Part shown: piece by piece, positions 1 to 7,893 of the stretch
Position numbering within the stretch: position 1 is the stretch's first letter
How the letters are laid out: each line of letters begins with the position of its first letter
Assembly: GCA_019695095.1 (NCBI GenBank)
Contig: JAIBAQ010000051.1
Location: 1 to 34,715, forward strand
Direction of reading: 5' to 3'
Length of the DNA: 34,715 nucleotides
Source of the DNA: Candidatus Hydrogenedentota bacterium
Lineage (GTDB): Bacteria > Hydrogenedentota > Hydrogenedentia > Hydrogenedentales > SLHB01
Notes under the pieces: generated by a model
Database searches by the model: none
Told to the model about the DNA's origin: nothing
Seen by the model: the letters and a program-made list of their open reading frames with translations, nothing else
Program-made: the position numbers and the translations under genes

Positions 1-1
1 T

Positions 2-142
2 ATCCTGGGCTTTGTACTCGACCACGTAGCCAATCCGCCCGTCCCGGCGTCCACGCCCGTCATCCAACAGCCCGCTCCCCAGAGCCTGCATCCACCCGTG
101 GAATCCGGGCAGACTTCAGCGAGCGAGGGACAGACCGCGTAA
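2..142 (+). CDS. C-terminal end of an unidentified protein (5' truncated)
   Basis: An open frame enters from the left edge and ends at TAA 140-142. The 46 visible residues begin with a short hydrophobic stretch (ILGFVLDHV) and continue as a Pro/Gln/Ser-rich, probably disordered tail. Frame 1 is also open here, but this frame has the higher G+C at third codon positions, as in the surrounding genes, so it is preferred. The tail could follow a membrane segment. No family can be named from so little sequence. Confidence 0.45.
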   Translation: MLGFVLDHVANPPVPASTPVIQQPAPQSLHPPVESGQTSASEGQTA

Positions 143-467
143 CCGTAAACTGATCGCGCAGCGCGCGTCCCCCCTATTCCGAATTCCTCACGAACACACT
201 CTGTTTTCGGAGACCCGCTTTGTTTTTCGTCGCAAGTCTCGCAAACACAACGGTTTCGAGAGAGGTTCAGGTTTGTTCGTGAGAAATCCGGGATAGTCAC
301 TTTTGGGTCGGTCAAGTACTCCGGATAGACTGGAATCAAGTCCAGGACAGGATTTACGTTTCGCGAAAAGAGGAAACCACCAGAAGCGTCACCTTGCATA
401 AGTAAGCTATCACGGCTGCGCTATTTGCGCAATACGGATCTTGTGATATGGGGCGGCAAGTGTCGAA
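143..467. other. Intergenic region with one repeat copy
   Basis: No gene is supported on either strand. The region holds an inverted copy of the dispersed intergenic repeat (181-294) and a second short echo of its end near 341-346 (tccggatag). It lies between the 3' end of the truncated + strand gene and the 3' end of the ABC ATPase, so it is a convergent spacer. Confidence 0.6.
181..294 (-). repeat. Dispersed intergenic repeat, copy 1 (inverted)
   Basis: The reverse complement of this stretch aligns over its full length with the core at 16044-16152. Shared blocks include TCTCACGAACA at one end, GAACCTCTCTC and GCGAGACTTGCG in the middle, and AGTGTGTTCGTGAG at the other end. The ends are inverted repeats of each other (TCACGAACACACT at 188-200; GTTTGTTCGTGAGAAATCC at 271-289). 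It lacks the hairpin extension of the other two long copies. Small size, terminal inverted repeats and no coding capacity fit a MITE- or REP-like element. Confidence 0.8.
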
Positions 468-1277
468 TCAGACGGAATGTGTGCGAGCCGTGTCGTGCGC
501 AAGTCCGGGGCGCAGCCAATAGCTCGCGCCGTCGAATTCCACGCGGCAATTCATATCGAACGTTTTTGAGAGGATTTCGGAGGTCAGCAGGTCGCGAGTG
601 CTTCCCTGCGCGACGACACGTCCCGCCTTTAAGGCACACACCCGAGTCACCCACCCACCAATCTCTTCGATGTGATGTGTAACGAGCAACAGAGTTGGCG
701 CATCTTCCCGCTCCGCCAAGCGGGCCAAGTCGTCCAGAAAGTCGCGACGCGCGTGCGGGTCCAGCCCGGCGCACGGCTCATCCAAGACCAAGAGCGTTGG
801 TTTGCAGACGAGTGCGCGAGCAATCAGCACACGCTGTTGTTCCCCTTGGGACAGCACGCCAAAAGGCTGGTCAGCCAGGCCCTCGCTGTTCAGCAAGCTC
901 AGCGCTTCCCATGCGCGTGCGCGTTCCTCGTCCGAATACTGCCGATAGAGCCCTAGCGTCGCCTCCAACCCCGATTCCACAACGTCCAGCGCCGTGTCAT
1001 CCTGCGGCAACCTGCTCTCCAACGCCGAACTCACCCAGCCGATGGTCTTGCGCAACTCCCGGATGTCACACTCGCCGAATACACGTCCCAGTACACTGAC
1101 CGTGCCCTCGCTTGGCCATTCGTAGCCGGTGACAATCTTGAGAAGCGTTGTTTTACCCGAACCGTTTGCCCCAATCAGGGCCCAGTGCTCGCCTTGCTGG
1201 ATCGTCCACGAAACACGATCGAGGATGGTCCGCCCCTTTCGCTTAAACGTAATGTCATGTAGCTCAACTGCATTCAT
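468..1277 (-). CDS. ABC transporter ATP-binding protein (ModF/YlmA-like, orphan)
   Basis: A single ABC ATPase domain of 269 aa. Walker A GANGSGKT lies at residues 36-43, the signature LSQGEQQR at 142-149, Walker B TLLVLDEP at 161-168, and the H-loop His at about 201 (THH). The start is ATG 1277, with GGAAGA about 8 nt upstream; an in-frame TTG at 1307 has no comparable site. There is no membrane subunit or binding protein nearby, so its transport partner is unknown. The overall layout resembles the soluble ModF/YlmA group of ATPases. It is downstream of pcm in the same direction, separated by about 70 bp that hold a repeat fragment, so it may be read through from the thpR-yggT-pcm operon. Confidence 0.88.
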   Translation of the reverse strand: MNAVELHDITFKRKGRTILDRVSWTIQQGEHWALIGANGSGKTTLLKIVTGYEWPSEGTVSVLGRVFGECDIRELRKTIGWVSSALESRLPQDDTALDVVESGLEATLGLYRQYSDEERARAWEALSLLNSEGLADQPFGVLSQGEQQRVLIARALVCKPTLLVLDEPCAGLDPHARRDFLDDLARLAEREDAPTLLLVTHHIEEIGGWVTRVCALKAGRVVAQGSTRDLLTSEILSKTFDMNCRVEFDGASYWLRPGLAHDTARTHSV

Positions 1278-1317
1278 GAAGAAGTCTTCCTGTCGGACAG
1301 TAAACAACCTGTGAGAT

Positions 1318-1350
1318 AAGTTCGCGTGTGTTCGCGAGAAGCCCGGACTA
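1318..1350 (-). repeat. Fragment of the dispersed repeat at the pcm stop codon
   Basis: The sequence GTGTGTTCGCGAGAAG followed by CCCGGACTA matches the end of the long repeat copies. On the minus strand it reads TAGTCCGGG and then the inverted terminal motif. The TAG is the stop codon of pcm (1348-1350). Confidence 0.65.
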
Positions 1351-2055
1351 CTCGGTCAGATCCCAGCCATCCGCTCCGATTAGGGGAACAAAAACGCATC
1401 CGGTGCTATATTCCTGGCGAAAGGTCTGGCCGATCTTCGTTATGCAGAGCAACTCCTGCGATTCCCGCCCCCCGACTGGACAGATTAACCGCCCACCTTC
1501 CCGCAACTGATTTCGCAGCGCGGCGGGTATTCGCGGCCCCGCAGCCGTGACGATAATCACATCGTATGGGGCTGACTCCTGCCATCCCAACGTGCCGTCA
1601 CCCACTTGAACTTCCACATTGTTAAATCCCAGCGTTTGCAGCAGACCTGCGGAACGCGATGCCAACTCCGGCACCCGTTCAATGCTGACGACTCGCCGGG
1701 CCAGCCGCGCGAGCACGGCGCATTGGTAACCCGAGCCCGTGCCGATTTCCAGAGCGGTATCATCGGGCTTGACGTGCGCCAACTGCGTCATCAGAGCGAC
1801 CATGAACGGCTGGGAGATGGTTTGGCCGTGACCAATTTCGAGCGGACGGTCATCGTATGCGTGAGACTTCAGGTCATCCGGCACAAAGCACTCGCGTGGA
1901 ATACTCCCCATCGCCTCCAGCACACGCGGCTCCACGATTCCTCTGCGCTTGAGCTGCGTGTCGATCATGCGCGAACGGTCTTCGGCGTAGGGATCTCCCG
2001 CTTCGATGAGTCCCTCCTTTCCAAACCAGCGCCTGATAAACTTCTGGCGCAACAT
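1348..2055 (-). CDS. pcm: Protein-L-isoaspartate O-methyltransferase
   Basis: A 235-aa SAM-dependent enzyme that methylates isoaspartyl residues in aged proteins to start their repair. Family marks seen: GQTISQP at residues 77-83, SAM-binding motif I EIGTGSGYQ at 103-111, GDGT at 152-155 and a VTAA motif after the third strand. It is slightly longer than the E. coli enzyme because of an N-terminal extension of about 25 residues. The start is ATG 2055 with AAGGTGA about 8 nt upstream. The gap to yggT upstream is only 6 nt, so the two are co-transcribed. Its TAG stop lies inside a fragment of the dispersed repeat. Confidence 0.95.
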   Translation of the reverse strand: MLRQKFIRRWFGKEGLIEAGDPYAEDRSRMIDTQLKRRGIVEPRVLEAMGSIPRECFVPDDLKSHAYDDRPLEIGHGQTISQPFMVALMTQLAHVKPDDTALEIGTGSGYQCAVLARLARRVVSIERVPELASRSAGLLQTLGFNNVEVQVGDGTLGWQESAPYDVIIVTAAGPRIPAALRNQLREGGRLICPVGGRESQELLCITKIGQTFRQEYSTGCVFVPLIGADGWDLTE

Positions 2056-2061
2056 TGCTTG

Positions 2062-2319
2062 TCACCTTGCGGGGTAAATAGCGGCGAGGATCAAGAATCG
2101 GGCAAACCACAGCACAACCAAAGCCGCCAGCGGCCCAAAATCGACTGGACCCAGGGACGGCAACGCGCGCCGGATCGGCTTGAGGAAGGGATCAACGCAT
2201 TGCGGTATCCAGCGCCAGCGCGCGGAGTACAAGTCTATCTCAAGATAAGACGCCAGCCAACGCAGGAGAACCAGCATCATGTACAGCGTCAGCAGACTAT
2301 AAATCGCGCGTCCAATCAT
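2062..2319 (-). CDS. yggT: YggT family membrane protein
   Basis: An 85-aa protein with two hydrophobic segments (about residues 5-25 and 62-80) flanking a polar stretch with the family pattern DPFLKPIRRALPSLGPVDFGP. It is the single-repeat form, about half the length of the two-repeat E. coli YggT. The family is linked to osmotic stress and cell-envelope or division functions, but its biochemical role is not settled. The start codon overlaps the thpR stop by 4 nt (ATGA at 2316-2319), and pcm follows after 6 nt. Confidence 0.88.
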   Translation of the reverse strand: MIGRAIYSLLTLYMMLVLLRWLASYLEIDLYSARWRWIPQCVDPFLKPIRRALPSLGPVDFGPLAALVVLWFARFLILAAIYPAR

Positions 2320-2918
2320 GTCGGGAAGGAAAACTCCTTGATACAGGTATAAACAGGGCCTTGAGGCCTCAAGTCACTGGAAAATAATGACACACTCTTC
2401 GCCGTGAATGCACCAAAGAGCGTAGACTGTTCGCGCCGCATCAATGCAGCCAGTCTCTCTATTGCCGGATCGCCCGCATCTTTCGCGCCTCGACCACTCG
2501 CCTTGTCCCGGTCATCCTTGATGCGGGCCAACGTGACATGAGGATGGAAGCGGCGATTCTCCGGCTTCTGCCCGATGGCCACAGCCCCCGCCTCCGCTAT
2601 CCGGAATGCAGCTTCAAGCGCCCCATCGGCAGGCGTCACGCCAGCCCACACGACAGTTGGTCTCCGGGCGTTGGGAAAAGCGCCGACACCGCGAACCGTG
2701 AGGTCAAACGCGCTCACCTCGGCAAATGCCGGCGCAACGTGCTCCAGATACGTTTCCGCGTCAGCCTCGCCGATTTCGCCCAAGAAGCGTAACGTCAGAT
2801 GCATGGCGCCGGGTTTCACCCACGAAGCGCGTAAGCGCGATTCGCGCAGATTCTGTTGTACGTCCAGCAGCCTCATCCGAATTTCCTCGGGGATCTCAAT
2901 GGCCACAAAGGCCCGCAT
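2316..2918 (-). CDS. thpR: RNA 2',3'-cyclic phosphodiesterase (2H family)
   Basis: A 200-aa member of the LigT/ThpR 2H phosphoesterases, which hydrolyse RNA 2',3'-cyclic phosphates to 2'-phosphates. The two catalytic HxTx motifs are present: HLTL at residues 40-43 and HVTL at 127-130, each inside a typical beta-strand context (MHLTLRFLG; FHPHVTLARIKD). The N-terminus MRAFVAIEIP is characteristic. The start at ATG 2918 has GGAGAG upstream. It is the first gene of the thpR-yggT-pcm operon and overlaps yggT by 4 nt. Confidence 0.93.
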   Translation of the reverse strand: MRAFVAIEIPEEIRMRLLDVQQNLRESRLRASWVKPGAMHLTLRFLGEIGEADAETYLEHVAPAFAEVSAFDLTVRGVGAFPNARRPTVVWAGVTPADGALEAAFRIAEAGAVAIGQKPENRRFHPHVTLARIKDDRDKASGRGAKDAGDPAIERLAALMRREQSTLFGAFTAKSVSLFSSDLRPQGPVYTCIKEFSFPT

Positions 2919-2979
2919 TGTTGGCTCTCCTTACCGCAGACTGAATTCCGAGTCTATTGCGCGCCGGCTAAGAGACAAG

Positions 2980-3004
2980 TCCGCGCTGGTTTGTGAGACA
3001 TCCG
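2980..3004. repeat. Fragment of the dispersed repeat upstream of thpR
   Basis: GGTTTGTGAGACATCCGGACTA resembles the repeat terminus (GTGTTCGCGAGAAAT followed by CCGGACTA). It lies between the divergent thpR and TerB-like genes. Confidence 0.45.
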
Positions 3005-3078
3005 GACTATGATGACACTTCCTTTCTGGAAGTCAATCGGAAACACGTGTTAGCATTCAAGAAAATGAAGGGACTGTC

Positions 3079-3528
3079 ATGCTTGAGAAGCTTCTCCAAC
3101 TGCTCGCTCCACGCCAGACCGATTCGGCCGTCGACCGCGAGGAACGCTTGCGTTTGGCCACTTGTATTGTATTGCTTGAAGTGGCCGGCGCAGACAACGA
3201 GTTTTCTCCTGCCGAGTGTCAGCTCATTATCGACTCTTTGCGTACGCGATTCGACCTCTTGCAGGAGGAGGCAGAGGAACTCATCGAAGTGGCCCAAGAA
3301 CGCCGACAGGAAGCCAGCGGGCTCTGGAAGTACACAAACCAAATCAATCAATCATGCAGCGTAGAAGAGAAAGTTGGAATCATTGAAGAAGTGTGGCGAG
3401 TCATCTATGCGGACGGCAGTCTGGATGGCCACGAAGACTATCTGGTCCACAAACTCGCCGACCTGATGAACCTGACTCACCCCCAGCTCATTGAGGCGAA
3501 GATGAGGGTTTCCCGACCCAAGGCGTAG
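3079..3528 (+). CDS. TerB-like (tellurite-resistance/DjlA-type) helical protein
   Basis: A 149-aa all-helical, acidic protein. Family-like marks are the MLEKLLQLL start, then VLLEVAGADNEFSPAE (residues about 31-46), and a second copy of the same pattern, VWRVIYADGSLDGHEDYLV, near residues 105-123. In the TerB/COG4103 family these two acidic loops bind a metal. It is cytoplasmic, with no signal peptide. The exact function of stand-alone TerB proteins is unclear; a link to stress or membrane-associated processes is known for the family only. It is transcribed alone, divergent from thpR. Confidence 0.82.
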   Translation: MLEKLLQLLAPRQTDSAVDREERLRLATCIVLLEVAGADNEFSPAECQLIIDSLRTRFDLLQEEAEELIEVAQERRQEASGLWKYTNQINQSCSVEEKVGIIEEVWRVIYADGSLDGHEDYLVHKLADLMNLTHPQLIEAKMRVSRPKA

Positions 3529-3630
3529 TGGACACGCCAACTTACGATCGAGCATGGCGATTCGCCTGCCTCATTGTCACGTCCGACGGTCTTAGATGTG
3601 AAATCTCAGACTTGAGAATCTAATCGGGCC

Positions 3631-3830
3631 TATTCCCGGATTTCTCACGAACACACTTTGCCTTCTCTCGCAACCAGTGCGTTTGCGGGACTCACGGCAA
3701 GAAATTGGGCAGTTCTCCGAAAACAGTGTGTGTTCGCGAGAAATCCTCATGGCATAGCATCAAAGTCGCGCACGTGAGCAATTTGCGTCGGCGCACTATA
3801 GCGCCGATGCAAATTGCGGACTATTCCCGA
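3631..3830 (+). repeat. Dispersed intergenic repeat, copy 2 (full length)
   Basis: The core runs 3638-3746 with terminal inverted repeats: GGATTTCTCACGAACACACT at 3638-3657, and its near-complement ending AGAAATCC at 3746. After a linker comes a 17-bp hairpin: GCAATTTGCGTCGGCGC at 3778-3794 and its near-complement at 3801-3817. It ends GCGGACTATTCCCG. It sits between two convergent genes and supplies the TAG stop (3821-3823) and the last two codons of the glycosidase-like gene. Copy 3 at 16038-16236 matches in the same orientation, with the same 109-bp core length. Confidence 0.85.
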
Positions 3831-5341
3831 ATCTCCGCCCAGACCATCTTGGCCTCGCCGGAACCACCGCTCACCGCCACGGCGTTGCTTCCATCTTTGA
3901 GCGCACTCAACTCCGATTCAAATCGAATTGCCCTGGCTACTCCCGGAAAATCGGCCAAGTCCTCAACGATTCCTGCCAACGAGCATGCGGCACCGTTCAC
4001 GGACACCTTGAGTGTCTTCTCATCTACCCCCTCGGCCTTATCAAATCCGATTATCACTGCCGCTTTGCCGGAGGGAGGTTTTGGACCCGCATAGATAGTG
4101 ATTACCGGGTTATCCGCCAACGCAGCGGGCAACTGTGCTCCGTTGGAGACGCCTGCGGGGACCGTATCGTGATAGGTGCTGACAAAGCGCCGCTCTTTCC
4201 CAACCAGCGTTTTAAGCGCTATACCTTCTTCCAGCAAGGACCGGTAGGCCTCCACACCGCCATGCATGGGGGCCGGGTCCATGTAGTTGAACAAGTAAAT
4301 TGCGTCCGCGCCGCGCATCAATTCCATGGAGGCGAAACCCCGCGCCGACGACAAGGTATTCTCCGTCTGCTTGGCGCCCGGATATGCAGCAATGAGTATT
4401 TCTCCTCCAGGCGCGAGCGTTATCTTCTTAGCGCTATCGCCCAGACGCGCGCGCCACTCCTCGACGGGTATGTCGAAATCGATGCTTGCCCAAAATGGTG
4501 TCGGAACCAGCACGTCGACCAAGTCTTCCTTAACCCAAGTCACGCCATCCATGCCAAGTCCGTACGCCGCGTCGGGGACCGCGGGCACACGCGCGCCAAT
4601 TTGAATCGGATGACCTCGTTTCTGCGACCAATCCACCGACAGCGCCCGCACATCGCGCATAAACTGAGTGAGGATGTCCCGTCCTTTGGCCTCTTCGCCG
4701 GGCTTGAAGTGATAGCCAAACCGCATCCAATCCAGTTCAATACCGTCGGGATCATATCGCTCGAACAGTTCCTTCACGTACACCATTGCGTGTTCGCGCA
4801 CTTCTGGAATCCCGTAATTCAGCGCGCGATCCTGCCACGCGCCGGTACTGCCGGGCACGCGCCAGTAGTCCGGGTGCTTCACCCAGAACGTGCTGTGCAT
4901 GAAGTTTTTCGGGTTGTTGACGTCGTGCACATCGTTCATGCGCATCGTCAGCCACGGCGAGATGCCCTTCTCACGGCAACGTGCAATCCATACCGCGTAG
5001 GGGTCCAATCCCCGCTCATGAAGGAGCCGCGCGTTATCCACCCATTTCCGGCAGAATTCCGGTTCATCGGGAACCACCTGGTCACCGACTTCCCAAATGG
5101 CGTCGCGGGCGGCACTTTCATGGCTGGCCCGCATCGCATTGGGATTCAGGAAAAGATGCGTTACGGCCGTGCCCGCGTACTGATCGACAAACGCGTGGAG
5201 CCCGTCCAGCGTCATGTCGCCTGCATTGCGCGAACCAAAGAAATGGCTATTGTCCTCGTTGATGATGAACGGCGTCTTGTCCGCGCCGACTCCCAGCAAC
5301 GGAGTGGATATGGCCAGACACAAGACTACGCACGAAACCAT
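3821..5341 (-). CDS. Secreted glycoside-hydrolase-like TIM-barrel protein
   Basis: A 506-aa protein with an N-terminal signal peptide (MVSCVVLCLAISTPLLGVGA, residues 1-20) and a glycosidase-like barrel over about residues 25-390. The strand-end motif DGIELDWMRFGY (199-210, with E202 and D204 as candidate acidic residues) and the pattern ISPWLTMRMNDVH resemble bacterial GH10-like/GHL families of TIM-barrel hydrolases. The last 100 or so residues look like a beta-sandwich accessory domain. The start is ATG 5341 with AAAGGGGGG upstream. Substrate unknown; it probably acts in the periplasm or outside the cell on polysaccharide. Its last two codons and stop fall in the dispersed repeat. Confidence 0.72.
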   Translation of the reverse strand: MVSCVVLCLAISTPLLGVGADKTPFIINEDNSHFFGSRNAGDMTLDGLHAFVDQYAGTAVTHLFLNPNAMRASHESAARDAIWEVGDQVVPDEPEFCRKWVDNARLLHERGLDPYAVWIARCREKGISPWLTMRMNDVHDVNNPKNFMHSTFWVKHPDYWRVPGSTGAWQDRALNYGIPEVREHAMVYVKELFERYDPDGIELDWMRFGYHFKPGEEAKGRDILTQFMRDVRALSVDWSQKRGHPIQIGARVPAVPDAAYGLGMDGVTWVKEDLVDVLVPTPFWASIDFDIPVEEWRARLGDSAKKITLAPGGEILIAAYPGAKQTENTLSSARGFASMELMRGADAIYLFNYMDPAPMHGGVEAYRSLLEEGIALKTLVGKERRFVSTYHDTVPAGVSNGAQLPAALADNPVITIYAGPKPPSGKAAVIIGFDKAEGVDEKTLKVSVNGAACSLAGIVEDLADFPGVARAIRFESELSALKDGSNAVAVSGGSGEAKMVWAEIRE

Positions 5342-5390
5342 TGGCCCCCCTTTCCGGAGATGGCGGATTCCTGCGCCTCTTCTCCGGCGC

Positions 5391-5420
5391 TCAATTGCGC
5401 CCGCGCAAAACGCGGACTAG
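5391..5420. repeat. Variant of the repeat's hairpin module
   Basis: The stretch CGCTCAATTGCGCCCGCGC followed by AAAACGCGGACTAG resembles the hairpin module and GCGGACTA end of the long repeat copies. The CTA at 5417-5419 is the stop codon (TAG) of the minus-strand small secreted protein gene. Confidence 0.5.
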
Positions 5421-5929
5421 TCCCTGGTCAGTTCACCCGGGGCGCCGTCCCACGTGGCGCCTTGACCAAAGCGATACCGATACGTCTCGCGGCCGGAGAC
5501 ATCCGTTTGGGTATTTGCCGAGGCTGCGGCTGCCTCGGTACGGTTCGACTTTCGCTCACCTTCGTAGACTCGATATGTATATTGAATCAAGCCGATGAAT
5601 CCGCGTTCGGTCGCCGAACTGCGCGACGTCGGAAACGCGTCCAGCGGATGGTATTCCTCGTACACTTTCACCTTCTTATAGTACTTGCCGCGCAGTTGGC
5701 CTTCTCCCTCGAAAACGACCTCTCCATGCCGCCCCGCCATATTCATGCGCTTCAGCTCGGACTTACCAATCCCGTCCAGGCGTTCCATGACCTTATCGGT
5801 GCCCGAGACGTAGCCCTCCGGCTTCTCACCGATGCCAAAGTCATATTTCACTTTCTCGATGACGCTTCCGCCCGACGAGGCGCACGAGCAAACTGCCAGA
5901 CAAACCAAAAGTGCCCAAAGGGGTTTCAC
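5417..5929 (-). CDS. Small secreted protein, possible lipoprotein, unknown function
   Basis: A 170-aa protein with a hydrophobic leader (MKPLWALLVCLAVCSCASSG). The Cys at residue 16 in VCSC is a possible, non-ideal lipidation site. The mature part is rich in charged residues and Tyr (EVVFEGEGQLRGKYYKKVKVYEEYHP; quoted here only as its pattern of alternating strands), suggesting a beta-rich fold. No known family is recognised. It lies 75 bp upstream of the glycosidase-like gene in the same direction, so the two could be co-transcribed. Its TAG stop lies in a repeat-derived GGACTAG. Confidence 0.65.
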   Translation of the reverse strand: MKPLWALLVCLAVCSCASSGGSVIEKVKYDFGIGEKPEGYVSGTDKVMERLDGIGKSELKRMNMAGRHGEVVFEGEGQLRGKYYKKVKVYEEYHPLDAFPTSRSSATERGFIGLIQYTYRVYEGERKSNRTEAAAASANTQTDVSGRETYRYRFGQGATWDGAPGELTRD

Positions 5930-6004
5930 GCCTAATCTCCTTGCATGTGCATAGCGCCGTAGAATGGGCTACTGCTTTCTGAGTTTGAGCTTCCATGTGC
6001 TTTG

Positions 6005-6021
6005 GTACACCAACGGTGCAC
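6005..6021. promoter_or_regulatory. Operator-like palindrome
   Basis: GTACACC-AAC-GGTGCAC is an imperfect 7-bp inverted repeat around a 3-nt centre, about 75 bp upstream of the small secreted protein gene and about 50 bp past the flgL stop. It could be a regulator-binding site, but no partner is known. Confidence 0.3.
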
Positions 6022-6069
6022 ACAAGAATGGAATACATAGATTCTAAGGAAGGTCTAGAAGGGAATCAA

Positions 6070-6984
6070 TTATCCCACGTAGTCGAGTAGGCTTGGCTGG
6101 ATTACTCGCGCAGCGGCGTTTAGGGCCGCCTGAAACGCGTTGCTTTGCGCGTTCAACCGGATGATGACATCCGCAAAATCCGCGTCGCGTGAATCCGAAA
6201 GCAACTGCTCTAACTGGATTTGGAAATCTTCCGTCTCATTGGTCAGGCTGGTTACACGATTCTGCACCGCACCCAGACGCGCCATTCCTTGATTGAGCTG
6301 CTGACGTATCGCCTCCAACTCATCCAAGCTCTGATTCTGAAGCGTCGCCTGATCGCCCGCACGCAGCGCATCGCGTATGTCGATCAAAGTCTGAAACAGG
6401 TCCTGCGACCCTTGAAACACCGTGGACCCGGGCTCGTTCACTTCCACCGTGACCCCGTCCGCAACTCCCACGGAAACCGTCTCAGTATTCCCTTGATAGG
6501 TGACAGCCGTGATATCGCCGTCGACGTCCCTTGTGACCTCATACGGCATCGAACGGGTACGCGTGCCGCCAAAGATGTAGAGATTTCCCGATTGATGGTT
6601 CGCCGTATTGACGGCGCCCTCAAGCAGTTGGTCAATTTCCTCCGCGATGGCATCCAAGGCTGCCTGGCCTTCCGTGCCATTTGCCCCTTGCAGGGTTAGC
6701 TCGCGGGCGCGCAGGATGGCATTCACCATGGTCTGCAGCGAGCTTACCGACTCCTCAAGTTGTGGACTTGCGGAGGACATGTTGTCGAGGTATTGCTGAT
6801 TCTTGGCAATGGCGGCTCGCGTGTTCATCGCGCGGCGCGCGTCCACAGGATTGTCCGAAACGGTGTTCACGCGCAATCCGGTTGCGAGTTGCGTCTGCAG
6901 ATCCAGAATCCGCTTGCTCTGATCCTGGATATTGTTGAGCAACCGGTTCATCACGATACCTTGTGTAACACGTAGCGCACCCAT
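6070..6984 (-). CDS. flgL: Flagellar hook-filament junction protein FlgL (HAP3)
   Basis: A 304-aa flagellin-like junction protein. The N-terminal D0/D1 helices carry the family pattern (RVTQGIVMNRLLNNI; LATGLRVNTVSDNPVDARRA; residues about 5-50), and the C-terminal helix (RLNAQSNAFQAALNAAARV) is the flagellin-type D0 helix. Between them lies a variable domain with NLYIFGGTRT. The start is ATG 6984 with GGGGG about 7 nt upstream. It is the last gene of the operon, 3 nt after flgN. flgK, which normally sits between flgN and flgL, is absent. Confidence 0.93.
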   Translation of the reverse strand: MGALRVTQGIVMNRLLNNIQDQSKRILDLQTQLATGLRVNTVSDNPVDARRAMNTRAAIAKNQQYLDNMSSASPQLEESVSSLQTMVNAILRARELTLQGANGTEGQAALDAIAEEIDQLLEGAVNTANHQSGNLYIFGGTRTRSMPYEVTRDVDGDITAVTYQGNTETVSVGVADGVTVEVNEPGSTVFQGSQDLFQTLIDIRDALRAGDQATLQNQSLDELEAIRQQLNQGMARLGAVQNRVTSLTNETEDFQIQLEQLLSDSRDADFADVIIRLNAQSNAFQAALNAAARVIQPSLLDYVG

Positions 6985-6987
6985 GGA

Positions 6988-7500
6988 CTACCCCCGATGA
7001 TCCAACATTACAGGCTCGATGAGGCGCACGGTTGTCCCGCCTCCTTGTTCCGTGTAGTTGCCCGCAAGCCCTTCGGAACACGCCTGGAATGTGTCCAACA
7101 ACTGCTCTGTCACGTTTAACGACTGGCGCAACATGCGTGCATTCGTTCGAACAACCGTTCGATTCGCCGCGATGGCCGCCTTCAGACGCGTCTGCAAATC
7201 CCTCAGCCTGCCCTTCCATTCCACGGGGACCGCTTCGATTAAATCGCTCAAACACGGATTTGCGTTCGAAATACCGCCTTTGGCCAGAATAGGTTGCACG
7301 ATGGAGTTGCGCATTGCATGGGCTTGCGCCGTCTCTCGAACCAGCGCTTCCAGTGCTTCTGTCCGCGCCTGCAGCGTTTCGAGATCTTGCGCCAACAACG
7401 CCTCATGCTGAGATCGGCAAACACTCAAGAGATTCTCTTGGCGTTCAATCTCATCTTCCAGCAATTGGCATAGCGTATTGATGTTGCTATCCACAGCCAT
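6988..7500 (-). CDS. flgN: FlgN-family flagellar export chaperone
   Basis: A 170-aa, helical, coiled-coil-rich protein. FlgN binds the hook-associated proteins FlgK and FlgL in the cytoplasm and delivers them to the flagellar export gate. The pattern of an N-terminal helix (LLEDEIERQENLLSVCRSQHEALLAQDLETL, in pieces) and a conserved C-terminal helix with NARMLRQSLNVTEQLLDTF is typical. It lies immediately upstream of flgL (3 nt), which supports the assignment. Sequence conservation in the family is weak, so context carries part of the weight. Confidence 0.85.
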   Translation of the reverse strand: MAVDSNINTLCQLLEDEIERQENLLSVCRSQHEALLAQDLETLQARTEALEALVRETAQAHAMRNSIVQPILAKGGISNANPCLSDLIEAVPVEWKGRLRDLQTRLKAAIAANRTVVRTNARMLRQSLNVTEQLLDTFQACSEGLAGNYTEQGGGTTVRLIEPVMLDHRG

Positions 7501-7542
7501 CAGATTCCTTTTGCTTTACTCTTTATCGGCAGACGCTCGCGA

Positions 7543-7893
7543 TCACTTGACCTCGATCAGCGGGGCGGCCGTGGCTTCCGAGGCGGCCAGGGCGGCCCTC
7601 CCCCTGGATTCGGCGGCGCGCAACTGCTGCTCCATCAGCTTCGCGATTCCGAATTGCCCGCTTTTGGCAATTTCACCGCTTAAGGTATCGTTCAGCATCT
7701 CACGGTAGTAGTCCGAATCAGGGTCATTGCCAAAAAGGGTTCCCTTGGGAACAGACTTCTGCATTTCTTGCAGCAGGGTGAAGACGAAATAGTGCTCGTA
7801 TTCCTGCAAAGCCAGCTTCTCGCGCGAGGACTCCTTCGCCAAAGCCCCGGTTCTCGCTTCCGTCACATTCGCCAATGGGTTTACGTACAGCAC
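7543..7893 (-). CDS. flgJ: Flagellar rod-binding protein, FlgJ N-terminal type
   Basis: A 116-aa protein matching only the rod-binding half of FlgJ: YEHYFVFTLLQEMQKSVP and the later YREMLNDTLSGEIAKSGQFGIA pattern. It acts as a cap or scaffold for rod assembly in the periplasm. The C-terminal muramidase domain found in enterobacterial FlgJ (313 aa) is absent, as in many other phyla, so a separate peptidoglycan hydrolase must open the wall. The start is GTG 7893, whose last base is shared with the flgI TAG (TAGTG), consistent with translational coupling. Confidence 0.9.
   Translation of the reverse strand: MLYVNPLANVTEARTGALAKESSREKLALQEYEHYFVFTLLQEMQKSVPKGTLFGNDPDSDYYREMLNDTLSGEIAKSGQFGIAKLMEQQLRAAESRGRAALAASEATAAPLIEVK

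Noticed and set aside
4169-5935. 588-aa open frame on the + strand
   Set aside because: It is antisense to the glycosidase-like gene and the small secreted protein, lacks any recognisable motif and arises from GC-rich codon bias.
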